From: Variovorax sp. TBS-050B | GTDB taxonomy: Bacteria; Pseudomonadota; Gammaproteobacteria; Burkholderiales; Burkholderiaceae_C | Length of the DNA: 64,000 nt | Assembly (NCBI RefSeq): GCF_029893635.1 | Contig: NZ_JARXYR010000002.1 | Coordinates: 2,145,001-2,209,000, forward strand | Reading direction: 5' to 3' | Shown here: piece by piece, positions 16,603-25,762 of the stretch | Position numbering within the stretch: position 1 is the stretch's first letter | Layout of the letters: every line of letters begins with the position of its first letter | Made by a program: the position numbers and the translations under genes | Notes under the pieces: model-generated | Databases searched by the model: none | The model's input: the letters and a program-made list of their open reading frames with translations, nothing else | Told to the model about the DNA's origin: nothing

Positions 16603-16606
<4 letters not shown>
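16190..16606 (+). CDS. DUF559 / Vsr-like PD-(D/E)XK endonuclease domain protein
   Basis: A 138-residue protein with the DUF559 core TDAERKLWSGLRGEQLGVKF at residues 21-40. The nuclease fold residues are D52 in NYIADFACLD and E63-x-D65 in VIELDGSQH, a D-X10-ExD arrangement related to very-short-patch-repair endonucleases. The C-terminal tail PHPNLPPEGEGA is encoded by the right inverted repeat and is not part of the fold. The TGA at 16604-16606 overlaps the thiolase ATG, so translation may be coupled. Domain identity is secure, but its target and role are unknown. Confidence 0.88.
16540..16583 (-). repeat. Right 44-bp inverted repeat of the DUF559 element
   Basis: Reverse-complement partner of 16146-16189 with three mismatches, containing ACCTTCCCCCAGAGGGGGAA. 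It overlaps codons of about residues 117-131 of the nuclease gene, so the repeat contributes the proline/glycine-rich tail. It ends 19 bp before the thiolase start codon. Confidence 0.8.
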
Positions 16607-17799
<1,193 letters not shown>

Positions 17800-17835
17800 G
17801 GCAACCCCAGGCAAGGCTTGGCGCAGGAGACGGGC

Positions 17836-18738
17836 ATGCAACACGAGTTTCTGCAGGTCGACGCCACCACCCGGCTCGCGGTGCGCCGCTACGAGCCCGA
17901 GGGCCCGCCGCGCGCCAGCATCGTGATCGGCGGCGCCATGGGCGTGCGCCAGTCGTTCTACGAACCCTTCGCGCGCTGGCTCGCCGCGCAGCAGGGGCTG
18001 CGCGTCTGGACCTTCGACTACCGCGGCTCGGGCGATTCGCGCCCGGGCGCGAGCACGCTGCGCGGCTTCGAGGCCGATCTGTTCGACTGGGTGCGCGACT
18101 ACGAGGCGGTGATCGACGCGGCCAAGGCCGCGCTGCCCGCGCAGCCGCTCTACCTGCTGGGCCACAGCCTCGGCGCGCAGTTGCCGGGCTTCCTCGAGCG
18201 GCCCGGGCAGGTGGACGGCATGGTCAGCATCGCCGCAGGCAGCGGCTACTGGCGCGAGAACGCGCCGCGCGTGCGGCGCAGCATCCTCTACTTCTGGTTC
18301 GTGCTGGTGCCGCTCGCCACGCGGCTCTGGGGCTATTTCCCGGGCCGGCGGCTGCGCAAGATCGGCGACCTGCCGCGCGGCGTGATCCTGCAGTGGCGCC
18401 GCTGGTGCCTGAACCCGCGCTACGGCGTCGGTGCCGAGGGCGAAGGCGCTGCCCGCAGCTTCAGCCGCGTGCGCTTTCCGGTGCTGGCGCTCTCGATGAC
18501 CGACGACGAGCTGATGACGCTGGCCGGCACGCGCAGCCTCGTGAGCTTCTACGACCAGGCGCCGCGCGCCATCGAGCGCATCGCGCCGGCCGACCTGCAG
18601 GTGCCGCGCATCGGGCACTTCGGCTTCTTCCGCGAGCAGTTCAGCGCCAGCCTGTGGCCGAGCACCGTCGACAAGCTGCACCGCCTCGCCGCGATCACCG
18701 CGGCCGAGCCGCCCCGCGTCCCGCACACGACTGCGTGA
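17836..18738 (+). CDS. Alpha/beta-fold hydrolase (COG4757-like)
   Basis: A 300-residue hydrolase starting at ATG 17836 behind an AGGAGA ribosome site. The fold shows VIGGAMGVRQSFYEPFARWL near residue 34, FDYRGSGDSRP, and the nucleophile elbow GHSLGAQ (Ser near residue 111). A late GHFGFF probably supplies the catalytic histidine. The family acts on esters or thioesters; the substrate is unknown. Its position between a thiolase and a thioesterase suggests lipid or acyl-CoA-related hydrolysis. Confidence 0.85.
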   Translation: MQHEFLQVDATTRLAVRRYEPEGPPRASIVIGGAMGVRQSFYEPFARWLAAQQGLRVWTFDYRGSGDSRPGASTLRGFEADLFDWVRDYEAVIDAAKAALPAQPLYLLGHSLGAQLPGFLERPGQVDGMVSIAAGSGYWRENAPRVRRSILYFWFVLVPLATRLWGYFPGRRLRKIGDLPRGVILQWRRWCLNPRYGVGAEGEGAARSFSRVRFPVLALSMTDDELMTLAGTRSLVSFYDQAPRAIERIAPADLQVPRIGHFGFFREQFSASLWPSTVDKLHRLAAITAAEPPRVPHTTA

Positions 18739-18766
18739 GCGCCCGGACCGGAGGCACACTGCGACC

Positions 18767-19603
18767 ATGAGCACGCATCCCTTCGACAAGGCCCTGGCGC
18801 TGCAGCACAGCGACATCCGCGCCGGCCACTTCACCGGCGCCACGAGCCCGGACTACTGGAACATGGTGGGGCCGTTCGGCGGCGTCACGGCGGCCATCGC
18901 GCTGCAGTCGGTGCTGCTGCATCCCGACCTGCTGGGCACGCCGATCGCGCTCACGGTCAACTTCGCGGCCGCGCTCGAGGCCGGCCCTTTCGACGTGCAG
19001 GCCACGCCGGTGCGCACCAACCGTTCCACCCAGCACTGGACCGTGCAGATCACGCAGCCCGGCACCGGCGGCGGCGCGCCGAACATGACGACCACCGCCA
19101 CCGTGGTCACGGCCGCGCGGCGCCAGACCTGGGGCGAGAGCGACCTGCCGATGCCCGCGGACGTGCCCCCGCCCGAGCAGGTCGAGCGCTTCAGCATCGG
19201 CCCGTCCGGCGTGGCCTGGCTCGACCGCTACGAGATGCGGCCCGTGAGCGGCGGCATTCCGTCGCGCTGGGACGAGGACCTGCGCCACAGCGAGAGCCGG
19301 CTCTGGCTGCGCGACGCCGAGCGGCGGCCGCTCGACTTCGCCTCGCTCGCGGCGCTCAGCGACGTGTTCTATCCGCGCGTCTGGCTGCGGCGCGCGAAGC
19401 ACGTGCCGGCGGGCACCGTCTCGATCACGACCTATTTCCATGCCGGTGCCGCGCAGCTCGCCGAGGTCGGTGCCGACTACCTGCTCGGCCGGGCCGTGGG
19501 GCAGCAGTTCTTCAACGGCTTCTTCGACCAGCAGGCGCATCTCTGGAGCCGGCAGGGGGTGCTGCTCGCGACCTCGAACCAGATCGTCTACTACAAGGAA
19601 TAG
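18767..19603 (+). CDS. Acyl-CoA thioesterase family protein (double hotdog)
   Basis: A 278-residue protein with two hotdog-like halves. The first contains GPFGGVTAAIALQSVLLHP near residue 31. The second contains WLRRAKHVPAGTVSITTYFH near residue 205 and the ending LLATSNQIVYYKE. This matches the TesB-like thioesterase superfamily, which releases free acids from acyl-CoA. The gene lies 28 bp after the hydrolase in the same beta-oxidation block and probably recycles CoA from stalled intermediates. Confidence 0.87.
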   Translation: MSTHPFDKALALQHSDIRAGHFTGATSPDYWNMVGPFGGVTAAIALQSVLLHPDLLGTPIALTVNFAAALEAGPFDVQATPVRTNRSTQHWTVQITQPGTGGGAPNMTTTATVVTAARRQTWGESDLPMPADVPPPEQVERFSIGPSGVAWLDRYEMRPVSGGIPSRWDEDLRHSESRLWLRDAERRPLDFASLAALSDVFYPRVWLRRAKHVPAGTVSITTYFHAGAAQLAEVGADYLLGRAVGQQFFNGFFDQQAHLWSRQGVLLATSNQIVYYKE

Positions 19604-19634
19604 GCCGGGCGCCCACCGCTTCAGGAGACAAGCC

Positions 19635-20228
19635 ATGACCCAGTCCGTCGACTTCTATTTCGACTTCGGCAGCCCCGCCGCCTACCTCGCGGCCACGCAG
19701 CTGCCGCACGTGTGTGCCGACACCGGCGCCGAGCTGGTGTGGAAGCCGATGCTGCTCGGCGGCGTGTTCCAGGCCACGGGCAACCATTCGCCGGCCGAGA
19801 TCGCGCCCAAGGGGCCGTACATGACGATCGACCTGCAGCGCTTCGCCAAGCGCTACGGCGTGCCCTTCGTGCACAACCCGCATTTCCCCGTCAACACGCT
19901 GCTGCTCATGCGCGGCGCCACCGCGCTGCAGATGAAGGAGCCGGCGCGCTTCGGCGCCTACGTCGACGCCGTGTTCCATGCGATGTGGGTCGAGCCCGAG
20001 AACATGAACGACCCCGCCACCGTCGGCGCGGTCCTGCAGAATGCGGGCTTCGATGCCGCGGCCGTGCTCGCGCTGGCGGGCGCCCCTGAGACCAAGGACC
20101 GCCTCAAGGCCGTGACGCAGGAGGCCGTGGCGCGCGGCGTGTTCGGCGCGCCCACCATGTTCGTCGGCAGCCAGATGTTCTGGGGCCAGGACCGGCTCGA
20201 CTTCGTGCGCGAGGCGCTCTCGGCCTGA
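19635..20228 (+). CDS. 2-hydroxychromene-2-carboxylate isomerase / DsbA-family (kappa GST-like)
   Basis: A 197-residue thioredoxin-fold protein opening with DFYFDFGSPAAYLAA; Ser13 in FGSP is where the glutathione-activating serine of HCCA isomerases lies. The ending GVFGAPTMFVGSQMFWGQDRLDFV is the standard C-terminal motif of the family. Members isomerise 2-hydroxychromene-2-carboxylate or act as kappa-type glutathione transferases. In this fatty-acid operon a naphthalene-pathway role is unlikely, so a glutathione-dependent isomerisation or detoxification is more plausible. Confidence 0.87.
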   Translation: MTQSVDFYFDFGSPAAYLAATQLPHVCADTGAELVWKPMLLGGVFQATGNHSPAEIAPKGPYMTIDLQRFAKRYGVPFVHNPHFPVNTLLLMRGATALQMKEPARFGAYVDAVFHAMWVEPENMNDPATVGAVLQNAGFDAAAVLALAGAPETKDRLKAVTQEAVARGVFGAPTMFVGSQMFWGQDRLDFVREALSA

Positions 20229-20276
20229 GCGCGGCGCGCCAGCTCCCAACCGTTTTCATCTCCAAGGATTCTTTCC

Positions 20277-21041
20277 ATGAGCGACATCCTCGTCCACACC
20301 GAAGCCGGTGTGATGACCCTGACCTTCAACCGCCTCGACAAGAAGAACTCGATCACCAGCGCCATGTATGCCGAGCTGGCCGATGCGCTCGCCGCGGCCG
20401 AGGGCGATGCCGCGGTGCGCTGCGTGCTGATCCAGGGCGACCCGACGATCTTCAGCGCGGGCAACGACATCGGCGACTTCCTCAACGCCCCGCCCGCGGG
20501 CGAGCAGTCGCCGGTGTTCCGCTTCCTGCGCGGCATCGCGCAGTTCCCGAAGCCGATCGTCGCCGCCGTCTGCGGCCCGGCCGTGGGCATCGGCACCACG
20601 CTGCTGTTCCACTGCGACCTGGTCTATGCGGGCGACAACGCGGCCTTCTCCATGCCTTTCGTCAACCTCGGCCTGTGCCCGGAGGCCGCGTCGAGCCTGC
20701 TCGTGCCGCAGATGTTCGGCTACCACCGCGCGGCCGAGGCGCTGCTGCTCGGCGATCCCTTCATGGCCGAGGCCGCACTCGAAGTGGGCCTGGTCAACCG
20801 CATCGTGCCGCCGACCGAGGCCAACGCCATCGCCCAGGGCCAGGCGCGCAAGCTCGCGGCCAAGCCGCTCTCCGCGCTGGTCGAGACCAAGCGCCTGCTC
20901 AAGAAGGCGCAGCTGCCCGCCGTGCTCGAACGCATGGACGAAGAGGGCGCGAGCTTCGGCCGCATGCTGCGCGAGCCGGCCGCGCGCGAAGCCTTCGGCG
21001 CCTTCATGGAAAAGCGGAAGCCGGACTTCTCGAAGCTCTGA
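20277..21041 (+). CDS. Enoyl-CoA hydratase/isomerase
   Basis: A 254-residue crotonase-fold protein (MSDILVHTEAGVMTLTFNRL). The oxyanion-hole segments are FSAGNDIGDF near residue 60 and AAVCGPAVGIGTTLLFHCDL near residue 100. The usual C-terminal KPLSALVETKRLLK helix is present. The glutamates expected for hydratase activity are not obvious, since the second active-site region reads NLGLCPEAASS. It may therefore be an isomerase of the PaaG/ECI type. It is the last gene of the block started by tetR. Confidence 0.88.
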   Translation: MSDILVHTEAGVMTLTFNRLDKKNSITSAMYAELADALAAAEGDAAVRCVLIQGDPTIFSAGNDIGDFLNAPPAGEQSPVFRFLRGIAQFPKPIVAAVCGPAVGIGTTLLFHCDLVYAGDNAAFSMPFVNLGLCPEAASSLLVPQMFGYHRAAEALLLGDPFMAEAALEVGLVNRIVPPTEANAIAQGQARKLAAKPLSALVETKRLLKKAQLPAVLERMDEEGASFGRMLREPAAREAFGAFMEKRKPDFSKL

Positions 21042-21074
21042 GCCGGGGCTTCCACCCTTGCCCCCGAACGGTGC

Positions 21075-22337
21075 ATGCGTACACTGCGCGGTGTGCAAGT
21101 CTCGAAGTCAGGATCGGCCGCAGCGCCCGGCCCGCAAGGCGATGAAGCTACTGAAAAAGTAGCAGTCCGCGCCACGCGCCGGCGCACCCTGGCCTGGCTC
21201 GCAGGCACGCTGGCAGCGCCTTCGCTGGCCCTGGCGCGCGTTCGGCCGCTGCGCATCGGGCTCATCGGCTCCTGGTCCGGTCCGTACGCGGGCGGCGGGC
21301 GCCAGTTCGACGCCGGCATGTCGGCATGGCTGGCGGGCCACCGGCAATTGGTCGCCGGCCGGCCGGTCGAGCTGCTGCGCCGCGACGTGCCCGGCAGCGC
21401 GCCCGAACAGGCGCGCCGCCATGCGCAGGACCTCGTCGAGAGCGAGCGCGTCGACCTGCTCGCGGGGCTGGATTTCAGCTCCAACGCCTATGCCGTCGGC
21501 GCCGTCGCCACGCAGGCGCGGGTGCCGCTGCTGGTGATGAACGCGGCGTCTTCGGGCATCACGGCGCGCTGCCCGTTCGCGGTGCGCGTGTCCTTCACCA
21601 TCTCCCAGGTCACGCTGCCGCTCGCGCGCTGGGCGCTGCAGCAGGGCCTGCGCGACGTCTGCACCGTGGTCGCCGACTACGCCTCGGGCGTGGATGCCGA
21701 GAGCGCCTTCGTCTCCGGCATCACCGCGGGCGGCGGCCGGGTCGGCGCGATGCTGCGCGTGCCGCTCGCCACGCTCGACTATTCGGCCTACATGCTGCGC
21801 CTGCGCGAGCTCAAGCCGCAGGCGGTGTTCTTCTTCCTGCCCTCCGGGCAGATGCCCGCGACCTTCCTCAAGTTCTGGCGCGACCGCGGCATGGCCGACA
21901 CCGGCATCCGCCTGCTCGCGACCGGCGACGCCACCGACGACCACTACCTCGAAGGCATCGGCGAACTCGCCGACGGCCTCGTGACCAGCCACCACTATTC
22001 CTTCGCCCACGAGTCGCCGGCCAACCGGGCCTTCACGGGCCTCTTCGAGACCGAGTACGGCAGCCATCTGCGGCCCGGCTATTTCGCCGTCGCGGCCCAT
22101 GACGCGCTGGCCGCGACCGACGCGGCGATGAGTTCGGCGCGCAACCTGAGCGGCGAGAAGCTGGTGGACGCCTTCCGCGGGCTCAAGCTCGAAAGCCCGC
22201 GCGGGCCGATCGAGATCGATGCCTACACCCGCGACATCGTGCAGACCGTCTACATCCGCCGCACCGAGCGGCACGACGGGCGCTGGATCAACCGCGAGTT
22301 CGAGCGCTTCGAGCGGGTGCGGGATGCTGCTGCCTGA
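21075..22337 (+). CDS. ABC transporter substrate-binding protein, branched-chain amino-acid type (Peripla_BP_6)
   Basis: A 420-residue type I periplasmic binding protein. A twin-arginine-like segment TRRRTLAWLAGTLAAPSLA (about residues 34-52) sits unusually far from the first ATG, so the real start may be downstream. The mature part begins at RIGLIGSWSGPYAGGG, with FSSNAYAVGAVATQARVPLL and an SAYMLRLRELKPQAVFF segment typical of LivJ/UrtA-like proteins. No permease or ATPase genes adjoin it, so it is an orphan receptor. The ligand is unknown. Confidence 0.85.
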   Translation: MRTLRGVQVSKSGSAAAPGPQGDEATEKVAVRATRRRTLAWLAGTLAAPSLALARVRPLRIGLIGSWSGPYAGGGRQFDAGMSAWLAGHRQLVAGRPVELLRRDVPGSAPEQARRHAQDLVESERVDLLAGLDFSSNAYAVGAVATQARVPLLVMNAASSGITARCPFAVRVSFTISQVTLPLARWALQQGLRDVCTVVADYASGVDAESAFVSGITAGGGRVGAMLRVPLATLDYSAYMLRLRELKPQAVFFFLPSGQMPATFLKFWRDRGMADTGIRLLATGDATDDHYLEGIGELADGLVTSHHYSFAHESPANRAFTGLFETEYGSHLRPGYFAVAAHDALAATDAAMSSARNLSGEKLVDAFRGLKLESPRGPIEIDAYTRDIVQTVYIRRTERHDGRWINREFERFERVRDAAA

Positions 22338-22342
22338 GCCCT

Positions 22343-22771
22343 TCAGCCGGCCGGCTGCTCGATCGGGCGCGGCCGGCCGTTGTCGTCGATGGCGACGTAG
22401 GTGAAGGTGGCCTGGGTGACCTTGACGTATTCGCCCTGCGCCTTGAAGCGTTCGGCGAAGACCTCGACCGTGACGGTGATCGAGGTGCGCCCGATGCGCA
22501 CCAGCTTCGAGTAGAACGAGAGGATGTCGCCCAGCCGCACCGGCTGCTTGAAGACGAATTCGTTGACCGCCACCGTGGCCATGCGGCCCTTGGCGTAGCG
22601 CGCCGGAATCACCGAGCCGGCCAGGTCGCACTGCGCCATGACCCAGCCGCCGAAGATGTCGCCGTTGGCGTTGACGTCCGCCGGCATGGGAATGACCTTC
22701 AGCACCAGCTCCATGTCGGTGGGCAGGCTCTTGAGGATGGCGGCAGCGGCGGTGCTGGAAATGTCGGACAT
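22343..22771 (-). CDS. Acyl-CoA thioesterase, YciA-like hotdog protein
   Basis: A 142-residue single-hotdog thioesterase. I chose ATG 22769-22771 (MSDISSTAAAAILKSLPTDM) over an in-frame start upstream, because family members begin here. The signature NANGDIFGGWVMAQCDLAGS (about residues 31-50) contains the catalytic aspartate region, followed by FVFKQPVRLGD. It hydrolyses short- to medium-chain acyl-CoA in the cytoplasm. Its stop lies 5 bp from the stop of the converging ABC binding protein. Confidence 0.92.
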   Translation of the reverse strand: MSDISSTAAAAILKSLPTDMELVLKVIPMPADVNANGDIFGGWVMAQCDLAGSVIPARYAKGRMATVAVNEFVFKQPVRLGDILSFYSKLVRIGRTSITVTVEVFAERFKAQGEYVKVTQATFTYVAIDDNGRPRPIEQPAG

Positions 22772-22818
22772 GGGCACAATCTGGAACAAACGAACTGAAG
22801 CAACCACGATTGTCCCTC

Positions 22819-24655
22819 ATGCGCCGCAGCGGCGAAGCCCTCCCATCCCCCTCCCATCCCGCCGCCGGGCATCCGCCTGCGCGCAGCGACCGCTCCGACT
22901 GGGCCACGCTGCGGCGCCTGTTCCCCTACCTCTGGCAGTACAAGTGGCGCGTGGCGGCCGCGCTCGCGTTCATGGTGGGCGCCAAGGTCGCCAACGTCGG
23001 CGTGCCGGTGCTGCTGAAGAACCTCATCGACACGATGACGCCGCGCCCCGACATGGCGCAGGCGCTGCTGATCGTCCCGATCGGGCTGCTGCTGGCCTAC
23101 GGGCTGCTGCGCTTCTCGACCTCGTTGTTCGGCGAACTGCGCGAACTGATCTTCGCCAAGGCCACCGAGGGCACGGCGCGGCAGATCGCGCTCGAGGTGT
23201 TCCGGCACCTGCATGCGCTGAGCCTGCGCTTCCACCTCGAGCGCCAGACCGGCGGCATGACGCGCGACATCGAGCGCGGCACGCGCGGCGTGCATTCGCT
23301 GGTCTCGATGTCGCTCTATAGCATCGTGCCCACGCTGATAGAGCTGGTGCTCGTGCTCACCATCCTGGGCGTGAAGTTCGATGCCGCCTTCGTCTGGATC
23401 ACGCTGGCCGCGCTGGTGCTCTACATCGGCTTCACCGTCACCGTGACCGAATGGCGCACGCAGTTCCGCAAGACCATGAACGAGCTCGACTCGGTGGCCG
23501 CAGAGCCGCGCGGTCGATTCGCTGCTGAACTACGAGACCGTCAAGTACTTCAACAACGAGGAGTTCGAGGCCGGCCGCTACGACGCCAGCCTCGAGCGCT
23601 ACCGCAAGGCCGCCATCAAGAGCCAGCGCACGCTGAGCATGCTCAACACCGGCCAGCAGCTGCTGATCGCGGTCAGTCTGGTGCTGATGCTGTGGCGCGC
23701 CACCGCGGGCGTGGTCGAGGGGCGCATGACGCTCGGCGACCTGGTGATGGTCAATGCCTTCATGATCCAGCTCTACATCCCGCTCAACTTCCTGGGCGTG
23801 ATCTATCGCGAGATCAAGCAGAGCCTGACCGATCTAGACAAGATGTTCGTGCTGATGGAGAAGGAGCGCGAGGTGCGCGACGCGCCCGGCGCGCAGCCGC
23901 TGGCGGGCACCGATTCGAGCGTGCGCTTCGAGGACGTGAGCTTCGCCTACGAGCCCGCGCGTCCGATCCTGAAGCACGTCAGCTTCGAGATACCGGCCGG
24001 CAAGACGGTGGCCGTGGTCGGACCCTCGGGCTCGGGCAAGTCGACGCTCGCGCGGCTGCTCTACCGCTTCTACGACGTGCAGCACGGCCGCATCACCATC
24101 GGCGGCGAGGACATCCGCGAAGTGCAGCAGTCCAGCGTGCGCCGGGCCATCGGCATCGTGCCGCAGGACACGGTGCTCTTCAACGACACGGTCGAATACA
24201 ACATCGCCTACGGCCGCCCCGGCGCCACGCGCGAAGAGGTCGAAGCCGCCGCGCGCGCCGCGCGCATCCACGACTTCATCGTCGCCACGCCCAAGGGCTA
24301 CGAGACGACGGTGGGCGAGCGCGGCCTCAAGCTCTCGGGCGGCGAGAAGCAGCGCGTGGCGATCGCGCGCACGCTGCTCAAGAACCCGCCGATCGTGATC
24401 TTCGACGAAGCCACCTCGGCGCTCGATTCGGCCAACGAGCGCGCGATCCAGTCGGAACTCAAGAGCGCCGCGCAGGGCAAGACCACGCTGGTGATCGCGC
24501 ACCGCCTCTCGACCGTGGTCGATGCGCACGAGATCCTGGTGCTCGAGGCCGGCGAGATCGTCGAGCGCGGCACGCATGCCGCGCTGCTCGCCAAGCAGGG
24601 CCGCTATGCGCAGATGTGGGCCTTGCAGAAGAGCGAGGCGGCCCCGCTGCTCTAG
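22819..24655 (+). pseudogene. Atm1-type (heavy-metal/glutathione) ABC exporter, single-base frameshift
   Basis: The reading frame from ATG 22819 encodes the membrane half to TEWRTQFRKTMNELDSVA, then loses homology. Homology resumes one frame over with SRAVDSLLNYETVKYFNNEE and runs through Walker [10 protein letters not shown], signature LSGGEKQRVAIAR and Walker B IVIFDEATSALDS to the stop at 24655. Removing one G near 23500 (GTGGCC-G-CAGAGC) restores a gene of about 611 codons, the normal size for Atm1/HMT1-like exporters. These homodimers export glutathione-conjugated metals or sulfur species. As read, the product would be truncated; a sequencing error is equally possible. Confidence 0.88.
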
Positions 24656-24670
24656 TTCGATTCACGAACG

Positions 24671-24773
24671 GCCGAACGCAGAAGTCGCAAAGGTTTCGCA
24701 AAAGACGCAGAACGATCCACCAATGATTTCTTCTGCGACTTCTGCGTGGTTTTGTCTTCCTTCTGCGTTCGGC
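24671..24773. repeat. Long imperfect hairpin, CGCAGAAG-type repeat family B copy 1
   Basis: GCCGAACGCAGAAG (24671-24684) pairs exactly with CTTCTGCGTTCGGC (24760-24773). Between them lie further CGCAGAA, TCGCAAA and TTCTGCGACTTCTGCG units that can pair imperfectly. It fills the gap between the ABC exporter and the hydroxyacid dehydrogenase. Related elements occur at 31865-31995 and 34082-34183. Confidence 0.75.
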
Positions 24774-24823
24774 TGTCCGATTTCACAACCCCATCCATCA
24801 CCACCCACTTCAGGAGTTCAGAC

Positions 24824-25762
24824 GTGTCGACCAAGATTCCCCTGCTGGTGCTCAGCAGCCTTTCGCGTGCGCACCAGGCCCAGATCGCCGAGGTCTACGA
24901 CATGACCTATGCCTTCGGCGAGGCCGAGCGCGCGGCCGCCATCGCGGAACATGGCGCGAAGTTCCGCGCGGTGCTGACCATCGGCGTCATCGGCATCACG
25001 CCCGAGGAGATCGCGGCCATGCCGGCGCTGGAACTGGTCTGCTGCATGGGCGCGGGCTACGAATGCGTGCCGCTCGAGGTCACGCGCGCGCGCGGCATCG
25101 CCACGGCGAACGGCGCGGGCACCAACGACGACTGCGTGGCGGACCATGCTTTCGGGCTGCTGATCGGCATCGTGCGCGAGTTCCGCAAGCTCGACCGGCT
25201 GTGCCGCGAAGGCGTGTGGCGCGAAGCCATTCCCCAGCCGCCGAACGTCTCGGGCAAGAAGCTCGGCATCCTCGGCCTCGGCACCATCGGCCAGAAGATC
25301 GCCAAGCGCGCGGCGGCCTTCGACATGGAGATCGGCTACCACAACCGCAAGCCCAAGGAAGGCGTGGCGCACCGCTACTTCGGCGATCTGAAGTCGCTCG
25401 CCGCCTGGGCCGATTTCCTGATCCTGGCCGCACCCGGCGGGGCCGCGACGAAGCATCTGGTGAACGCCGAGGTGCTCGACGCGCTCGGGCCGCAGGGCTA
25501 CCTGGTCAACATCGGCCGCGGCAGCGTGGTCGACACCGAGGCGCTGGCCGCGGCGCTGCGCGAGCGGCGCATCGCGGGCGCGGGGCTCGACGTCTACGAG
25601 AGCGAGCCGAAGCGGCCCCAGCCGCTGGTGGGCCTCGACAACGTGCTGCTGACGCCGCACATGGCGGGCTGGTCGCCCGAGGCGACGCAGCGCTCGGTGG
25701 ACCATTTCCTCGCGAATGCCGAAGGGCACTTCGCGGGGCGCGGCGTGCTCACGCCGATCTGA
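24824..25762 (+). CDS. D-2-hydroxyacid dehydrogenase (glyoxylate/hydroxypyruvate reductase-like)
   Basis: A 312-residue protein. I chose the GTG at 24824 because AGGAG lies 7 bp upstream and the sequence STKIPLLVLSSLS fits the family start. The NAD(P) motif GLGTIG (about 151-156) is followed by catalytic residues in VNIGRGSVVD (Arg), AGLDVYESEP (Glu) and LLTPHMAG (His). Such enzymes reduce glyoxylate, hydroxypyruvate or other 2-keto acids. It overlaps the converging amidase gene by 14 bp. It is the only gene in its transcription unit, so its pathway is open. Confidence 0.92.
   Translation: MSTKIPLLVLSSLSRAHQAQIAEVYDMTYAFGEAERAAAIAEHGAKFRAVLTIGVIGITPEEIAAMPALELVCCMGAGYECVPLEVTRARGIATANGAGTNDDCVADHAFGLLIGIVREFRKLDRLCREGVWREAIPQPPNVSGKKLGILGLGTIGQKIAKRAAAFDMEIGYHNRKPKEGVAHRYFGDLKSLAAWADFLILAAPGGAATKHLVNAEVLDALGPQGYLVNIGRGSVVDTEALAAALRERRIAGAGLDVYESEPKRPQPLVGLDNVLLTPHMAGWSPEATQRSVDHFLANAEGHFAGRGVLTPI

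Noticed and set aside
19635..20228. Naphthalene-pathway 2-hydroxychromene-2-carboxylate isomerase
   Set aside because: No aromatic-ring pathway genes are near and the context is fatty-acid oxidation. Only the structural family is claimed.
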